DNA of 64,000 nucleotides, taken from the NCBI GenBank assembly GCA_947259295.1, contig CAMYMG010000031.1, positions 62,001-126,000 of the forward strand, read 5' to 3'. Every line of letters begins with the position of its first letter. The stretch's first letter is position 1. The position numbers and the translations under genes are program-made. Under the pieces are notes generated by a model. That model saw only the letters and a program-made list of their open reading frames with translations. It searched no databases and had not been told where the DNA came from. The DNA comes from an uncultured Rhizobiaceae bacterium (GTDB lineage: Bacteria > Pseudomonadota > Alphaproteobacteria > Rhizobiales > Rhizobiaceae). This document shows, one piece after another, positions 8,335 to 17,618 of the stretch.

Positions 8335-9804
8335 TCAGTCTCCGCCAAGCGTCGCGAGGGCGGGTCCCACGCTACCACCGCGCAATGTTTCGAGATGTCC
8401 GGCCGTCAATTGCTCTAGGGCCGGGCGGTGGGAACTGCCGGCGGCAAATCCCGTCGCATCGAAAATCGCCGTCACTGTCTGCGCCGGCGTCGAGCCGGAG
8501 CCGCCAATCGTCGCCAGCCGCGCATCCAGGGGATCGGTGAAATGGCCGGTGGGAAGCGACGCACCGCGCAACTCGCAGGCGCGGACCCATGCCGCGACCG
8601 CCAGCATCAGGTGGCTGGCCGACAATCCGGCATCCAGCCGGTCTATCGCTGTGGCAATGATGCGCTGCGGCAGCTTCTGGCTGCCATCATTGGCGATCTG
8701 CGCCGTGCGGTGTGCCAGCGCGGTGTTGGAGAAGCGTTCGGCCAACTGGCCGACATAGGTTTGCGGATCGAGGCCGGCATCTTTCGGCAGGGTCGCGATC
8801 GCCTCGGCCCAAAGCCCGTCGACGAATTTCCGGATCGCCGGGTCGCCGAATGACGCGGCAACGGTCTCATGTCCGCTGAGCAAGCCGAGATAGGCAATCG
8901 ATGAGTGCGCACCGTTGAGGAGGCGAAGCTTCATGTGCTCGAACGGTCCGACATCGCGCACCATGGTCACGCCAAAGCGCTCCCAGGCCGGGCGGCCGGA
9001 CGGAAAACGATCCTCGATTACCCATTGGCTGAACGGCTCCGTCATCACCGGCCAGGTGTCCTCGACGCCGAGTGCCGACGACACGCGTTCGCGGTCGGCA
9101 TCCGTCGTCGACGGCACGATGCGGTCGACCATGCTCGACGGGCAGGCGACATCCTCAGCGACATGGCGTTCGAGGCCGGAATCGCGCAGCGCCGCAAACT
9201 GGATCAGCAGCCGGTGGAGCGTGCGTCCATTAGCCGGCAAATTGTCGCACGAGAGGACGGTGAAAGGCGCGACTCCTGCCGCACGCCGCCGCGCCAGCGC
9301 CTCGACCAGAAAACCGAGTGCGGTCTTGGGTGAAGCCGAATTGGCAAGGTCGGCAGCGACGCCCGGATGATTTCGGTCGAGATTGCCGGCAGCGTCGCGC
9401 AGATAGGCCTTCTCGGTGATCGTCAGCGTGACGATGCGGATGGCCGGGTCGCTCAATGCATCGAGCAGAGCGTCCGGATCCTGCGGCGCTACCATGACGG
9501 AGAGGACCGATCCGATAACACGCAGAATTTCGCTATCGTTGCCGCGCTGCGCCAGCGTGTAGAGCCCGTCCTGCGGACCCAGCGCATCGCGGGTGGAGGT
9601 GCTTTGCAGCGATGCCCCGATGATGCCCCAGCCGGTTTCGCCGGCCGCGAGGCATTCGTCGACATAGACGGCCTGGTGGGCACGGTGAAAGGCGCCGATG
9701 CCGAGATGCACGATACCGGCCTTGATCGACGTGCGATCGTATGCGGGCCTGAGAACGGCCCGGGGCAGGTTCGCAAGCGTGCCGTCTGACAGACGCTCGG
9801 TCAT
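8335..9804 (-). CDS. uxuB: D-mannonate oxidoreductase (fructuronate reductase)
   Basis: NAD-dependent mannitol-dehydrogenase-family enzyme, 489 aa. It reduces D-fructuronate to D-mannonate. Seen: [18 protein letters not shown] (nucleotide-binding start), [18 protein letters not shown] (catalytic-domain Asn), MVDRIVPST, and [14 protein letters not shown] containing the catalytic Lys-x(4)-Asn region. The ATG at 9804 is preferred over upstream in-frame codons because the extra residues are Cys/Arg-rich and not family-like. First gene of uxuB-uxuA and divergent from uxaC. A paralogue lies at 28638-30152. Confidence 0.92.
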   Translation of the reverse strand: MTERLSDGTLANLPRAVLRPAYDRTSIKAGIVHLGIGAFHRAHQAVYVDECLAAGETGWGIIGASLQSTSTRDALGPQDGLYTLAQRGNDSEILRVIGSVLSVMVAPQDPDALLDALSDPAIRIVTLTITEKAYLRDAAGNLDRNHPGVAADLANSASPKTALGFLVEALARRRAAGVAPFTVLSCDNLPANGRTLHRLLIQFAALRDSGLERHVAEDVACPSSMVDRIVPSTTDADRERVSSALGVEDTWPVMTEPFSQWVIEDRFPSGRPAWERFGVTMVRDVGPFEHMKLRLLNGAHSSIAYLGLLSGHETVAASFGDPAIRKFVDGLWAEAIATLPKDAGLDPQTYVGQLAERFSNTALAHRTAQIANDGSQKLPQRIIATAIDRLDAGLSASHLMLAVAAWVRACELRGASLPTGHFTDPLDARLATIGGSGSTPAQTVTAIFDATGFAAGSSHRPALEQLTAGHLETLRGGSVGPALATLGGD

Positions 9805-9990
9805 CGAGTTCTTTGCCCCGGCGTGCCAGAACGCATGCTTTCCCTCCCGACATATCCTCGCCGGCATGGCTACAACGTCGCGGGCGATGACGCAACAAAA
9901 GTCATCATACAAGATTGTTATTTTTGTATGTTGACATTGTCCTGAGGCGAGGACTTACTTGCGACCGCATTGGGAGGTGCCCTCGGCCAC
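9805..9990. promoter_or_regulatory. uxuB/uxaC divergent regulatory region
   Basis: AT-rich centre in a GC-rich surrounding. An inverted repeat CATACAA-N11-TTGTATG spans 9906-9930 and is a good candidate operator for the GntR/FadR-type regulator encoded at 14335. Immediately rightward, TTGACA (9931-9936) is followed 17-18 nt later by CTTACT/TTACTT, a plausible promoter for uxaC with the operator just upstream of or touching the -35 box. GGGAGG near 9972 may serve as the uxaC ribosome-binding site. Confidence 0.55.
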
Positions 9991-11400
9991 ATGAGTGCTT
10001 TGATCGATTCCGATCTCTTGTTTCCGGCCGACGAGCGCTCGCGGGCGATAGCGCGTGAGCTCTACGCGGGCGTAAAGGACCTTCCGATCATCAGCCCGCA
10101 CGGCCACACGGATCCGCGCTGGTTTGCCGAGAACAAGCCGTTCCCCGACCCTGCGCAACTGCTTATCGTCCCCGACCACTACGTGTTCCGCATGCTGTTC
10201 AGCCAAGGCGTCCGGCTCGAGGATCTCGGCGTGCCGACCGCGGACGGTTTGGCCGTCGAGACCGATGGGCGCATGATCTGGCGCCGCTTCGCCGAGCATT
10301 TCTACCTCTTCCGAGGCACGCCGACCCGGCTCTGGTTCGACTATGTTCTGTCCGGCGTCTTCGGCATCGATGAACCGCTGACGGCGGCCAATGCCGACGC
10401 GCATTACGACAACATCGCTGCACGCCTCGCGACCGATGCCTTCCGGCCCCGCGCGCTGTTCGAGCGCTTCAACATAGAGGCGATCGCGACGACGGAAGGC
10501 GCGCTCGACGATCTGCGCTGGCACCGGATGGTTCGCGACAGCGGCTGGTCCGGCAAGGTCGTCACCGCCTACCGCCCTGATGCCGTGGTCGATCCCGAGT
10601 TCGACGGCTTCCAGGAGAATCTCGACAGGCTTGGCGACATGAGCGGCTGCGACACCGGCAACTGGAACGGCTACCTGGACGCCCATCGCGCGCGCCGCGC
10701 CTACTTCAAGGAATTCGGGGCGACCTCGTCCGACCACGGTCACCCGACAGCCGAGACGGCCAACCTTTCCGACAGCGCGGCAGCGAAGCTATTCGACAGG
10801 GTGCGCAGCGGAAAGGCCGATTCCGGAGAGGCGGCACTGTTTCGCGCCCAGATGCTGACCGAGATGGCCAAGATGAGCCTCGACGACCGTCTGGTGCTGC
10901 AGATCCATCCTGGCTCGTGGCGCAATCATTCGCCCGCCATCCTTGGCAAGTTCGGCCGCGACAAGGGCTTCGACATCCCGACCCGCACCGACTATGTCGC
11001 AGCGCTCAAGCCGCTGCTCGACCGGGTCGGCCTGGAAAGCGATCTGTCGGTCATCGTCTTTACGCTCGATGAGTCGAGCTATGCCCGCGAACTGGCACCG
11101 CTTGCCGGCGTCTATCCCTGCCTGAAACTCGGGCCGGCCTGGTGGTTCCACGACAGTCCCGAGGGCATGCGCCGGTTCCGCGAGATGACGACGGAAACGG
11201 CGGGCTTCTACAACACGGTCGGCTTCAACGACGACACCAGAGCATTTCCATCAATACCGGCGCGTCACGACATCGCGCGCCGGGTAGATTGCGCCTTTCT
11301 GGCGCGTCTCGTTGCAGAGCATCGGCTCGGCGAGGACGAGGCGCGGGAGGTGGCGCAGGAACTGGCCCATACGCTGGCGAAGAAGGCGTACCGGCTTTAG
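9991..11400 (+). CDS. uxaC: Glucuronate (uronate) isomerase
   Basis: Isomerises D-glucuronate to D-fructuronate and D-galacturonate to D-tagaturonate. 469 aa, the usual length. Family features: SPHGHTDPRWFAEN with the HxH metal site near residue 37, FRMLFSQGV, FERFNIEAIATTE, LQIHPGSWRNHS and the C-terminal VGFNDDTRAFPSIPARHD. The ATG at 9991 is taken rather than an in-frame TTG at 9970, as the TTG overlaps the GGGAGG ribosome-binding site. First gene of a rightward operon with a TRAP transporter, regulator and kduID. Confidence 0.95.
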   Translation: MSALIDSDLLFPADERSRAIARELYAGVKDLPIISPHGHTDPRWFAENKPFPDPAQLLIVPDHYVFRMLFSQGVRLEDLGVPTADGLAVETDGRMIWRRFAEHFYLFRGTPTRLWFDYVLSGVFGIDEPLTAANADAHYDNIAARLATDAFRPRALFERFNIEAIATTEGALDDLRWHRMVRDSGWSGKVVTAYRPDAVVDPEFDGFQENLDRLGDMSGCDTGNWNGYLDAHRARRAYFKEFGATSSDHGHPTAETANLSDSAAAKLFDRVRSGKADSGEAALFRAQMLTEMAKMSLDDRLVLQIHPGSWRNHSPAILGKFGRDKGFDIPTRTDYVAALKPLLDRVGLESDLSVIVFTLDESSYARELAPLAGVYPCLKLGPAWWFHDSPEGMRRFREMTTETAGFYNTVGFNDDTRAFPSIPARHDIARRVDCAFLARLVAEHRLGEDEAREVAQELAHTLAKKAYRL

Positions 11401-11439
11401 CGGGCGCTGCCGCGCTCTTCATGCAAACGGGAGGAAACC

Positions 11440-12417
11440 ATGTTGCATTTCTCGAAACTGATGGGGGCCACGCTGGTCGCCGCTTCGTTGATGGCGGGCG
11501 TGGCGAGCGCGCAAACCGTACTGCGGTCGTCGGACACCCATCCGGACGGCTATCCGACGGTCGAGGCGGTCAAGTATTTCGGCGAATTGCTGAACGAACG
11601 GACGGACGGACGCTATACGGTCGAGGTGTTTCACTCGGCACAGCTCGGCGAGGAAAAGGACACGATCGAGCAGGTCCGTTCCGGCGTCATCGATCTCAAC
11701 CGCGTTTCGATGGGGCCGTTCAACGGGTTGATCCCGGAGACGACCGTGCCGTCGCTGCCCTATATCTTCCGCTCGGTCGACCACATGCGCAAAGTGATGG
11801 ACGGCGAGATCGGCGACGAGATACTCGCTGCCTTCGAGCCGCACGGCGTCATCGGGCTTGCGTTCTATGATGGCGGCGCACGCTCCTTCTACAACTCGAA
11901 GAAGCCGATCAATTCGGTGGACGATCTGCAGGGCATGAAGTTCCGCGTCATGCAGTCGGACATCTTCGTCGACATGGTCAATGCACTCGGCGCCAACGCG
12001 ACGCCGATGCCCTACGGCGAGGTCTATTCCGGCATCGAAACCGGCGTCATCGACGGCGCGGAGAACAACTGGCCGAGCTACGACACCGCCAAGCATGCCG
12101 AGGTTGCCAAGTTCTACTCGCTCGACGAGCACCTGATCGTGCCGGAAGTGCTGGTCATGTCCAAGGCGAGCTGGGACAAGCTGACGCCCGAGGACCAGGC
12201 CATCGTCAAGCAGGCAGCCAAGGACAGCGTTGCCAAGCAGCGCGAGCTCTGGGAAGCCAAGGAAAAGGAATCGCGCGCCCTGGTCGAGGCAAACGGCACC
12301 ACGGTGACGACTCCAGAGAAGAAGCCCTTCATCGATGCCATGGGCCCGGTCTATGAAAAGCATGTCACCGATCCGAAGCTTAAGGACCTCGTGACACGCA
12401 TCCAGGCCGTCGAGTGA
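11440..12417 (+). CDS. TRAP transporter substrate-binding protein, DctP family
   Basis: Periplasmic solute receptor of a TRAP uptake system, 325 aa. A signal peptide of about 24 residues ends VASA-QT. Typical DctP patterns: [40 protein letters not shown], and the ligand Arg region [46 protein letters not shown] split across residues 165-208. Ligand is inferred from context to be a hexuronate (glucuronate, galacturonate or an unsaturated relative). A GGGAGG ribosome-binding site precedes the ATG. A strong hairpin at 12424-12454 follows the stop. Confidence 0.93.
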   Translation: MLHFSKLMGATLVAASLMAGVASAQTVLRSSDTHPDGYPTVEAVKYFGELLNERTDGRYTVEVFHSAQLGEEKDTIEQVRSGVIDLNRVSMGPFNGLIPETTVPSLPYIFRSVDHMRKVMDGEIGDEILAAFEPHGVIGLAFYDGGARSFYNSKKPINSVDDLQGMKFRVMQSDIFVDMVNALGANATPMPYGEVYSGIETGVIDGAENNWPSYDTAKHAEVAKFYSLDEHLIVPEVLVMSKASWDKLTPEDQAIVKQAAKDSVAKQRELWEAKEKESRALVEANGTTVTTPEKKPFIDAMGPVYEKHVTDPKLKDLVTRIQAVE

Positions 12418-12423
12418 TCATCG

Positions 12424-12454
12424 CGGCGGCGGCGCGGCAGCCGCGCCGCCGCCG
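12424..12454 (+). terminator. Intercistronic 15-bp stem-loop between dctP and dctQ
   Basis: Perfect GC-only inverted repeat: arms 12424-12438 and 12440-12454, with CGGCGGCGGCGCGGC as the left arm, then TTT. The nominal single-base loop means the top pairs open to a small loop. Its place directly after the receptor gene suggests a 3' stabiliser or partial terminator that raises DctP over membrane subunits. Confidence 0.6.
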
Positions 12455-12478
12455 TTTCCCTGCCCGAGGTGCCATCAC

Positions 12479-13042
12479 ATGACTATCGGCCACGAAGATC
12501 AACAGCCGCTGCCGGCGATAGCGCGGGTCCTGTCCGGTCTGTGCAAGGCGTCATTGTGGATCGCGGGTTTCGGCCTCGTGATGATGACCGCCTTTGTCGC
12601 GTGGCAGGTCTATTGTCGATACGTGCTCAATGATTCGCCGAGCTGGACCGAACCCGGCGCGGTTATGGTGATGAGCTGGTTCATCTTCCTCGGCGCCGCC
12701 GTCGGCGTCCGGGAAAACTTCCACCTCGGTTTCGACGTGCTGCTCTACATCCTGCCCAAGGGCAGCAAGGCGGGCCTGCGGACGGTGTCGGATCTCGTTG
12801 TGGGAGGCTTCGGGGTAGGCATGATCTATTACGGCTTTCAACTCGTCATGCTGACCTGGGCGTCCACGCTGCCGTCGCTCGGTTTGCCAGGCAGTTTCGA
12901 CTATCTGCCGGTCGTCGTCGGTGGCGTGCTGATCGTTCTCTTCTCGATCGAACGCATCGTGCTGCGCTGGTCGGGGGTCGACATAGACCGTGACGTCAAT
13001 CTCGACGAAGTCCCGGCGATCGTCGCGACGAAGGAAGGCTGA
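12479..13042 (+). CDS. TRAP transporter small permease, DctQ family
   Basis: Small membrane subunit, 187 aa with four hydrophobic helices (about residues 28-48, 60-78, 100-120, 145-165). It carries the usual DctQ pattern VAWQVYCRYVLNDSPSWTEP and the following FIFLGAAVGVRENFHLGFD. It pairs with the large permease that starts 1 nt after its stop. The ATG follows the intercistronic hairpin. Confidence 0.92.
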   Translation: MTIGHEDQQPLPAIARVLSGLCKASLWIAGFGLVMMTAFVAWQVYCRYVLNDSPSWTEPGAVMVMSWFIFLGAAVGVRENFHLGFDVLLYILPKGSKAGLRTVSDLVVGGFGVGMIYYGFQLVMLTWASTLPSLGLPGSFDYLPVVVGGVLIVLFSIERIVLRWSGVDIDRDVNLDEVPAIVATKEG

Positions 13043-13043
13043 A

Positions 13044-14324
13044 ATGGAGCTTGCAATTCTCTTCGGCTCCTTCGTGACGCTGATGCTGATCGGCACGCCG
13101 ATCGCCTTCTGCCTGGGCGTCGCCAGCTTCGCGACGATCGCCTATATGGGACTGCCGCCGCTGGTGATCTTCCAGCGACTGAATTCCGGCATGAGCGTGT
13201 TCACGCTGCTCGCCGTGCCCTTCTTCATCTATGCCGGCGACCTGATGGTCAGGGGCGGCATAGCCAGCCGGATCGTCGCCTTCGCCGGTTCCATCGTGGG
13301 ACACCTTCGCGGTGGCCTCGGCCAGGTCAACATCGCGACCGCGACGCTGTTCGGCGGCATCTCCGGCTCGGCTGTCGCCGAGGCCGCAGCGGTCGGCGGC
13401 CTGATGATCCCGCAGATGAAGGCGCGCGGCTACGGCACCGACTACGCCGTCAACGTGACGTCGATGGCGGCGCTGATCGCACTCCTGCTGCCGCCCTCGC
13501 ACAACATGATCATCTATTCGATTTCGGCCGGCGGGAAGATCTCGATCGCCGACTTGTTCACGGCCGGCATATTGCCGGGTCTGCTTCTGGCGCTCGCGCT
13601 GATGCTGACCGCCTACGTCGTGGCCCGCAAGCGAGGCTATCCGACGGAGGCCTTTCCGGGGTTCCAGGCTGTCCTGCATCTCGGCGCGGTAGCCATCCCG
13701 GGCCTGCTGCTGATCGGCATCATCTTCGGCGGCGTTCGCTCGGGCATCTTCACGGCGACGGAGAGTTCCTGCATAGCCGTGCTCTACGCGCTCTTCGTCA
13801 CGATTTTCGTCTACCGGGCCATGAGTTGGACCGCCTTCGTCGATGCGACGCTCGGCGCGGTGCGCACCACCGCCATGGTGCTCGTCATCATCGGGACAGC
13901 CGCCGCCTTCAGCTGGCTCATGGCCTATCTGCGGGTGCCGACGATGCTTATCGACTGGATGAGCAACATCTCGCAGAACCCGCTGATGATCCTGCTGCTC
14001 CTCAATGTCCTGATGCTGCTGCTCGGCACCTTCATGGACATGGGGCCGATGATCATCATCACCACGCCGATCTTCCTGCCGGTGGCGCAGCACTACGGCG
14101 TCGACCCGGTTCATTTCGGCGTCATCATGATCCTCAACCTCGGCATCGGCCTGAACACACCACCGGTGGGGGCGGTGCAGTTCGTCGCTTGCGCGGTCGG
14201 CAAGATTACCGTCTGGGAAGCGATGCGCTCAGTCTGGCCGTTCTATGGCGCCGGCATCATCGTGCTTGGCCTGGTCACCTATATCCCGGCGATCTCTCTG
14301 TGGCTGCCGAGCGTTTTCAAATAG
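13044..14324 (+). CDS. TRAP transporter large permease, DctM family
   Basis: Large membrane subunit, 426 aa with about 12 hydrophobic segments. Family features: GTPIAFCLGVAS near the start, NIATATLFGGISGSAVAEAAAVG, LLPPSHNMIIYS and the C-terminal NLGIGLNTPPVGAVQF. Starts 1 nt after dctQ stop. Uses an ion gradient to import the ligand delivered by the DctP protein, inferred to be a uronate. Confidence 0.93.
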   Translation: MELAILFGSFVTLMLIGTPIAFCLGVASFATIAYMGLPPLVIFQRLNSGMSVFTLLAVPFFIYAGDLMVRGGIASRIVAFAGSIVGHLRGGLGQVNIATATLFGGISGSAVAEAAAVGGLMIPQMKARGYGTDYAVNVTSMAALIALLLPPSHNMIIYSISAGGKISIADLFTAGILPGLLLALALMLTAYVVARKRGYPTEAFPGFQAVLHLGAVAIPGLLLIGIIFGGVRSGIFTATESSCIAVLYALFVTIFVYRAMSWTAFVDATLGAVRTTAMVLVIIGTAAAFSWLMAYLRVPTMLIDWMSNISQNPLMILLLLNVLMLLLGTFMDMGPMIIITTPIFLPVAQHYGVDPVHFGVIMILNLGIGLNTPPVGAVQFVACAVGKITVWEAMRSVWPFYGAGIIVLGLVTYIPAISLWLPSVFK

Positions 14325-14334
14325 GGGCGGGGGC

Positions 14335-15099
14335 ATGGCAGAAGGCATCGAAACAGAGACCAGGAGCGAACGGCGGCCGAAGCTCTCCGAGCACGTCGTG
14401 TCGGCGCTGCGCTCGCAGGTGCTGGGCGGCGAGTTCGCGGCCGGACAGAAACTGCCGACCGAAAGCCAGCTGACCGAAACCTTCGGTGTCAGCCGCACCG
14501 TGATCCGCGAGGCGATGGCGACGCTTGCCGCCGACGGCCTCGTCGAGTCCCGCCAGGGTGCCGGGGTCTTCGTGCGCGACCGCCCGTCGCTCGCCTTCGG
14601 CTCGATCGGACAGGAGATCGGCAACAAGATCTCTCTGGCGCTCAACGTACTTGAAGTTCGAATGGGCATCGAGATCGAGAGCGCCGGGTTGGCGGCGATG
14701 CGCCGCAACAATGCGCAAGAGGCCGAGATCCAGGAAGCCTTCTTCGAATTCGAACGGCTGCTGGCGCTGGACGAGGCTACCGGCAGGACCGACTTCGCCT
14801 TCCACCGGGCGATTGCCGCGGCAACCAACAATCCCTTCTATGTCGAGGTACTCGACGCGCTCGGCTCGCGCACCATTCCCTGCGACATCACCTCGCCCTG
14901 GGGCACCGAGAGCGTGCTGACGCGCGAATACCAGGTCGGCCTGCAACGCGAGCATCTCGTCATCCTGAGCGCCATACAAAACGGCGATCCGCAGGCGGCG
15001 CGCGACGGCATGCGGGCTCATCTCGTCGCCAGCCAGGAACGCTACCGGAAGCGGCTGAGCGGCCAGCAGGCCGAATACATGTCAGGCATGGACCGATAG
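14335..15099 (+). CDS. GntR-family transcriptional regulator, FadR subfamily
   Basis: 254 aa. The N-terminal winged helix is clear: LPTESQLTETFGVSRTVIREAMATLAADGL at about residues 44-73, with QGAGVFV as the wing. The C-terminal all-helical FCD domain holds VRMGIEIESAGLAA and FHRAIAAATNNPFY (metal- and ligand-binding His region). Regulators of this kind (UxuR, ExuR) sense hexuronates or their products. It lies between TRAP genes and kduI in the same operon and probably controls both divergent uronate operons through the inverted repeat at 9906-9930. ATG at 14335 is preceded by GGGGCGGGG. Confidence 0.9.
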   Translation: MAEGIETETRSERRPKLSEHVVSALRSQVLGGEFAAGQKLPTESQLTETFGVSRTVIREAMATLAADGLVESRQGAGVFVRDRPSLAFGSIGQEIGNKISLALNVLEVRMGIEIESAGLAAMRRNNAQEAEIQEAFFEFERLLALDEATGRTDFAFHRAIAAATNNPFYVEVLDALGSRTIPCDITSPWGTESVLTREYQVGLQREHLVILSAIQNGDPQAARDGMRAHLVASQERYRKRLSGQQAEYMSGMDR

Positions 15100-15137
15100 C
15101 GGACCGCCTGAGCCACTCAATTACAGGAATCACAAGC

Positions 15138-15989
15138 ATGACCCACAGCCATATGGACCATAGCGTCCGCTTCGCCATCGACCCTGCCGCGGCCGCAGCC
15201 ATGGGAACCGACGAGCTGCGCCACAATTTTCACATTCCCGGCCTGTTCGCGCACGACCGCATCTGCCTGACTTACACTCACTACGACCGCCTCATTGTCG
15301 GCGGTGCCATGCCTGTCGATGGCAGCCTCGTGCTGGAGACGATCCGGCCGACGGGAACCAAGAATTTCCTCGATCGCCGCGAGATGATCGCCGTCAATGT
15401 CGGCGGACCGGGGACCGTCGAGATCGGCGGAGAAAGTTTCGCCATCGGCAGCCGCGACATGATCTACGCGGGCATGGGCGCCGGGACCGTCACCTTCTCC
15501 TCGGACGATGCCGGCAATCCGGCGAAATTCTATCTGCTCAGCGCACCGGCACACCAGACCTACCCGACCAGGCATATCCGCATCGGCGACGCGAAGCGCA
15601 TCGACCTCGGCAGCCAGTCCACGTCGAACGAACGCTCGATCTTCCAGTTCATCCATCCCGAAGGCGTCAAGACGTGCCAGCTTGTCGTCGGCATGACCCA
15701 GCTGGCGCCGGGCTCGGTCTGGAACACCATGCCCTGCCACATCCATGACAGGCGCTCGGAGGCCTATCTCTATTTCGACCTCGACGATTCCGCGCGCGTC
15801 TTCCACCTGATGGGCGAGCCGGACGAGACGCGGCACCTGGTGATCGCCAACGAGGAGGCGATCCTGTCGCCTGGCTGGTCGATCCATTCGGGCGCTGGCA
15901 CTTCGAACTACGCCTTCATCTGGGCGATGGCCGGCGACAATGTCGACTACACCGATGTCGATCCGGTCGCCATGACGGAGCTGAGATGA
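15138..15989 (+). CDS. kduI: 5-dehydro-4-deoxy-D-glucuronate isomerase
   Basis: 283 aa cupin-fold isomerase. It converts 5-keto-4-deoxyuronate from unsaturated uronides to 2,5-diketo-3-deoxygluconate. Family features: GTDELRHNFHIPGLF, YTHYDRLIVGGAMP, FLDRREMIAVNVGGPG, the metal site CHIHDRRSEAYLYFDL (His, His, Glu) and SIHSGAGTSNYAFIW with the fourth ligand. It overlaps kduD by 4 bp. Confidence 0.95.
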   Translation: MTHSHMDHSVRFAIDPAAAAAMGTDELRHNFHIPGLFAHDRICLTYTHYDRLIVGGAMPVDGSLVLETIRPTGTKNFLDRREMIAVNVGGPGTVEIGGESFAIGSRDMIYAGMGAGTVTFSSDDAGNPAKFYLLSAPAHQTYPTRHIRIGDAKRIDLGSQSTSNERSIFQFIHPEGVKTCQLVVGMTQLAPGSVWNTMPCHIHDRRSEAYLYFDLDDSARVFHLMGEPDETRHLVIANEEAILSPGWSIHSGAGTSNYAFIWAMAGDNVDYTDVDPVAMTELR

Positions 15990-16750
15990 GCGACCTCTCG
16001 GCATTCAGCCTCGACGGCCGGCGCATCCTCGTAACCGGCGCCAATACCGGCATCGGCCAGGGTATTGCCGTGTCGGTCGCGCGGGCCGATGGCGCGGTTA
16101 TCGGCGTCGGCCGCTCGCCAATGGACGAGACCGCCTCGAAGATTGCCGCCTTCGGCGGCAGCTTCGCACCGGAAGTCTGCGACCTCGCCAATCAAGAGGC
16201 GGCGCAGGAGATGCTCGACAGGGTCTGGGCGGCAGGGCCGATCGACGGGCTGGTCAACAATGCCGGCATCATCCGTCGGGGCGACGCGGTCGACTTCAGC
16301 GAGGCCGATTGGGACGACGTGATGGACCTCAACCTCAAATCGCTGTTCTTTCTCAGCCAGGCTTTTGCGCGTCATGCGCTGGCGGAACCGGCGCGCCGCG
16401 GCAAGATCGTGAACATTGCCTCCGTGCTGAGCTTCCAGGGCGGCATCAGGGTCGCGTCCTACACCGCTGCCAAGCACGGCGTGCTGGGCGTCACGCGCCT
16501 GCTCGGCTGCGAATGGGCGGCTAAAGGCATCAACGTCAACGCCATTGCGCCTGGATATATCGAGACCAACAACACGCAGGCTTTGCGCGCCGACCCCGAC
16601 CGCAGCGCCGCGATACTCGACCGAATTCCCGCCGGCCGGTGGGGGGCGCCGGACGACATAGGCGACGCCGCCGTGTTTCTGCTCGCCAAGGCTTCAGACT
16701 ACATGCACGGGGCGGTCATTCCGGTCGACGGCGGCTGGCTCGCACGATAG
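15986..16750 (+). CDS. kduD: 2-deoxy-D-gluconate 3-dehydrogenase (SDR)
   Basis: 254 aa short-chain dehydrogenase. It reduces 2,5-diketo-3-deoxygluconate to 2-keto-3-deoxygluconate. Cofactor motif TGANTGIGQG near residue 15, NNAG near residue 90, catalytic Ser in NIASVLSFQGG and YTAAK. The start overlaps the kduI stop (ATGA), so the two are coupled. Position and the characteristic SDLSAFSLDGRRILVTGAN start support KduD over a generic SDR. Confidence 0.92.
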   Translation: MSDLSAFSLDGRRILVTGANTGIGQGIAVSVARADGAVIGVGRSPMDETASKIAAFGGSFAPEVCDLANQEAAQEMLDRVWAAGPIDGLVNNAGIIRRGDAVDFSEADWDDVMDLNLKSLFFLSQAFARHALAEPARRGKIVNIASVLSFQGGIRVASYTAAKHGVLGVTRLLGCEWAAKGINVNAIAPGYIETNNTQALRADPDRSAAILDRIPAGRWGAPDDIGDAAVFLLAKASDYMHGAVIPVDGGWLAR

Positions 16751-16758
16751 GATTTGAC

Positions 16759-17094
16759 ATGAGTGAAACGAAAATATTCGCCGGGCCCGACGAGGGCGAA
16801 TGGGTGGCCACTCCCGACGGCAACCGCCGCCGCGTGATGCTTTTTACGGACGAGTTGATGGTCGTCCAGTTCGCCTTCGAGAAGGGGGGCGTGGGCGCGA
16901 CGCATTCCCACCCGCATGTCCAATCAAGCTATGTGGCCAAGGGCAGCTTCGACGTGACGATCGGTGGCGTCACCGAAACCGTGTCCGCCGGCGGCAGCTT
17001 CATCGTGCCGTCGAATGCGGTGCATGGCGTTGTCGCGCTGGAGGACGGACTGCTCGTCGACACGTTTACTCCCCACCGCGCCGACTTCCTCTAG
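16759..17094 (+). CDS. Cupin domain protein, KdgF-like
   Basis: 111 aa single-cupin protein. Metal-binding motif 1 is THSHPHVQSSYVAKGSFDVTIGG split at residues 46-68 (His-x-His and a later residue) and motif 2 is PSNAVHGV. KdgF proteins speed ring opening of unsaturated uronates to the linear keto form that KduI uses, and genes of this type lie next to kduI/kduD in pectin and alginate utilisers. The position 8 bp after kduD fits that role. Last gene of the uronate operon. Confidence 0.8.
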   Translation: MSETKIFAGPDEGEWVATPDGNRRRVMLFTDELMVVQFAFEKGGVGATHSHPHVQSSYVAKGSFDVTIGGVTETVSAGGSFIVPSNAVHGVVALEDGLLVDTFTPHRADFL

Positions 17095-17284
17095 GCGAGT
17101 AGCCCGGGCGGCGGCAATCTGGACGCCGCCGGGTCTCCTGCCGAACCGAGTTGCGGAAAGGAATGTCGCGGCCTGCCTATGCGGCATTCCCAACTTGAAA
17201 GTTCGGCATGGTTCAACAATCATGTGGGAGCATCTGGATATCGAGGGTCGCGGTTGAGCGCGAGCATACTTCATGGAGGCAAGA

Positions 17285-17557
17285 GTGAGATACGTGGCAG
17301 GCACATTCTTGCTGGCTTGGTCGATGGCAGCCGCGACCGGAGCCGCAATAGCCCAGTCAGATAATGGCGAAGCTGCAACGTTGATCGCCACCCAGGTTCG
17401 CGAGCAGGGATATGCTTGTGACCAGCCCGTGACCGCGAAGCCTGACGCGGGAGACTCCGAGATCGGGGAGCGGGCCTGGATACTGAACTGCAAGGATGCG
17501 ACCTACCGGGTGCGGCTGGTGCCAGACCAGGCGGCGACGATCGAAAAGATCGACTGA
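17285..17557 (+). CDS. Small exported protein of unknown function
   Basis: 90 aa. A hydrophobic signal sequence (YVAGTFLLAWSMAAATGAA) ends at IAQ near residue 24; the mature part of about 65 residues has two cysteines (YACDQP and LNCKDA), able to form one disulfide, and a C-terminal YRVRLVPDQAATIEKID. The GTG at 17285 is preferred to the ATG at 17273, since GGAGG at 17276-17280 lies 5 nt before GTG and would be inside the longer reading. I do not recognise a family. It stands alone and converges on the amidohydrolase gene. Confidence 0.6.
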   Translation: MRYVAGTFLLAWSMAAATGAAIAQSDNGEAATLIATQVREQGYACDQPVTAKPDAGDSEIGERAWILNCKDATYRVRLVPDQAATIEKID

Positions 17558-17579
17558 GTGAAAGTTCTCCGGCCGGTCC

Positions 17580-17598
17580 GCAGCGGCCCGGGCGCTGC
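17580..17598. terminator. Possible bidirectional hairpin between convergent genes
   Basis: GCAGCG (17580-17585) pairs with CGCTGC (17593-17598) around a GC-rich loop. It lies between two convergent stops. There is no T-tract on either side, so the terminator call is tentative. Confidence 0.35.
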
Positions 17599-17618
17599 GG
17601 TCGTAGCCGGGTTACGGT

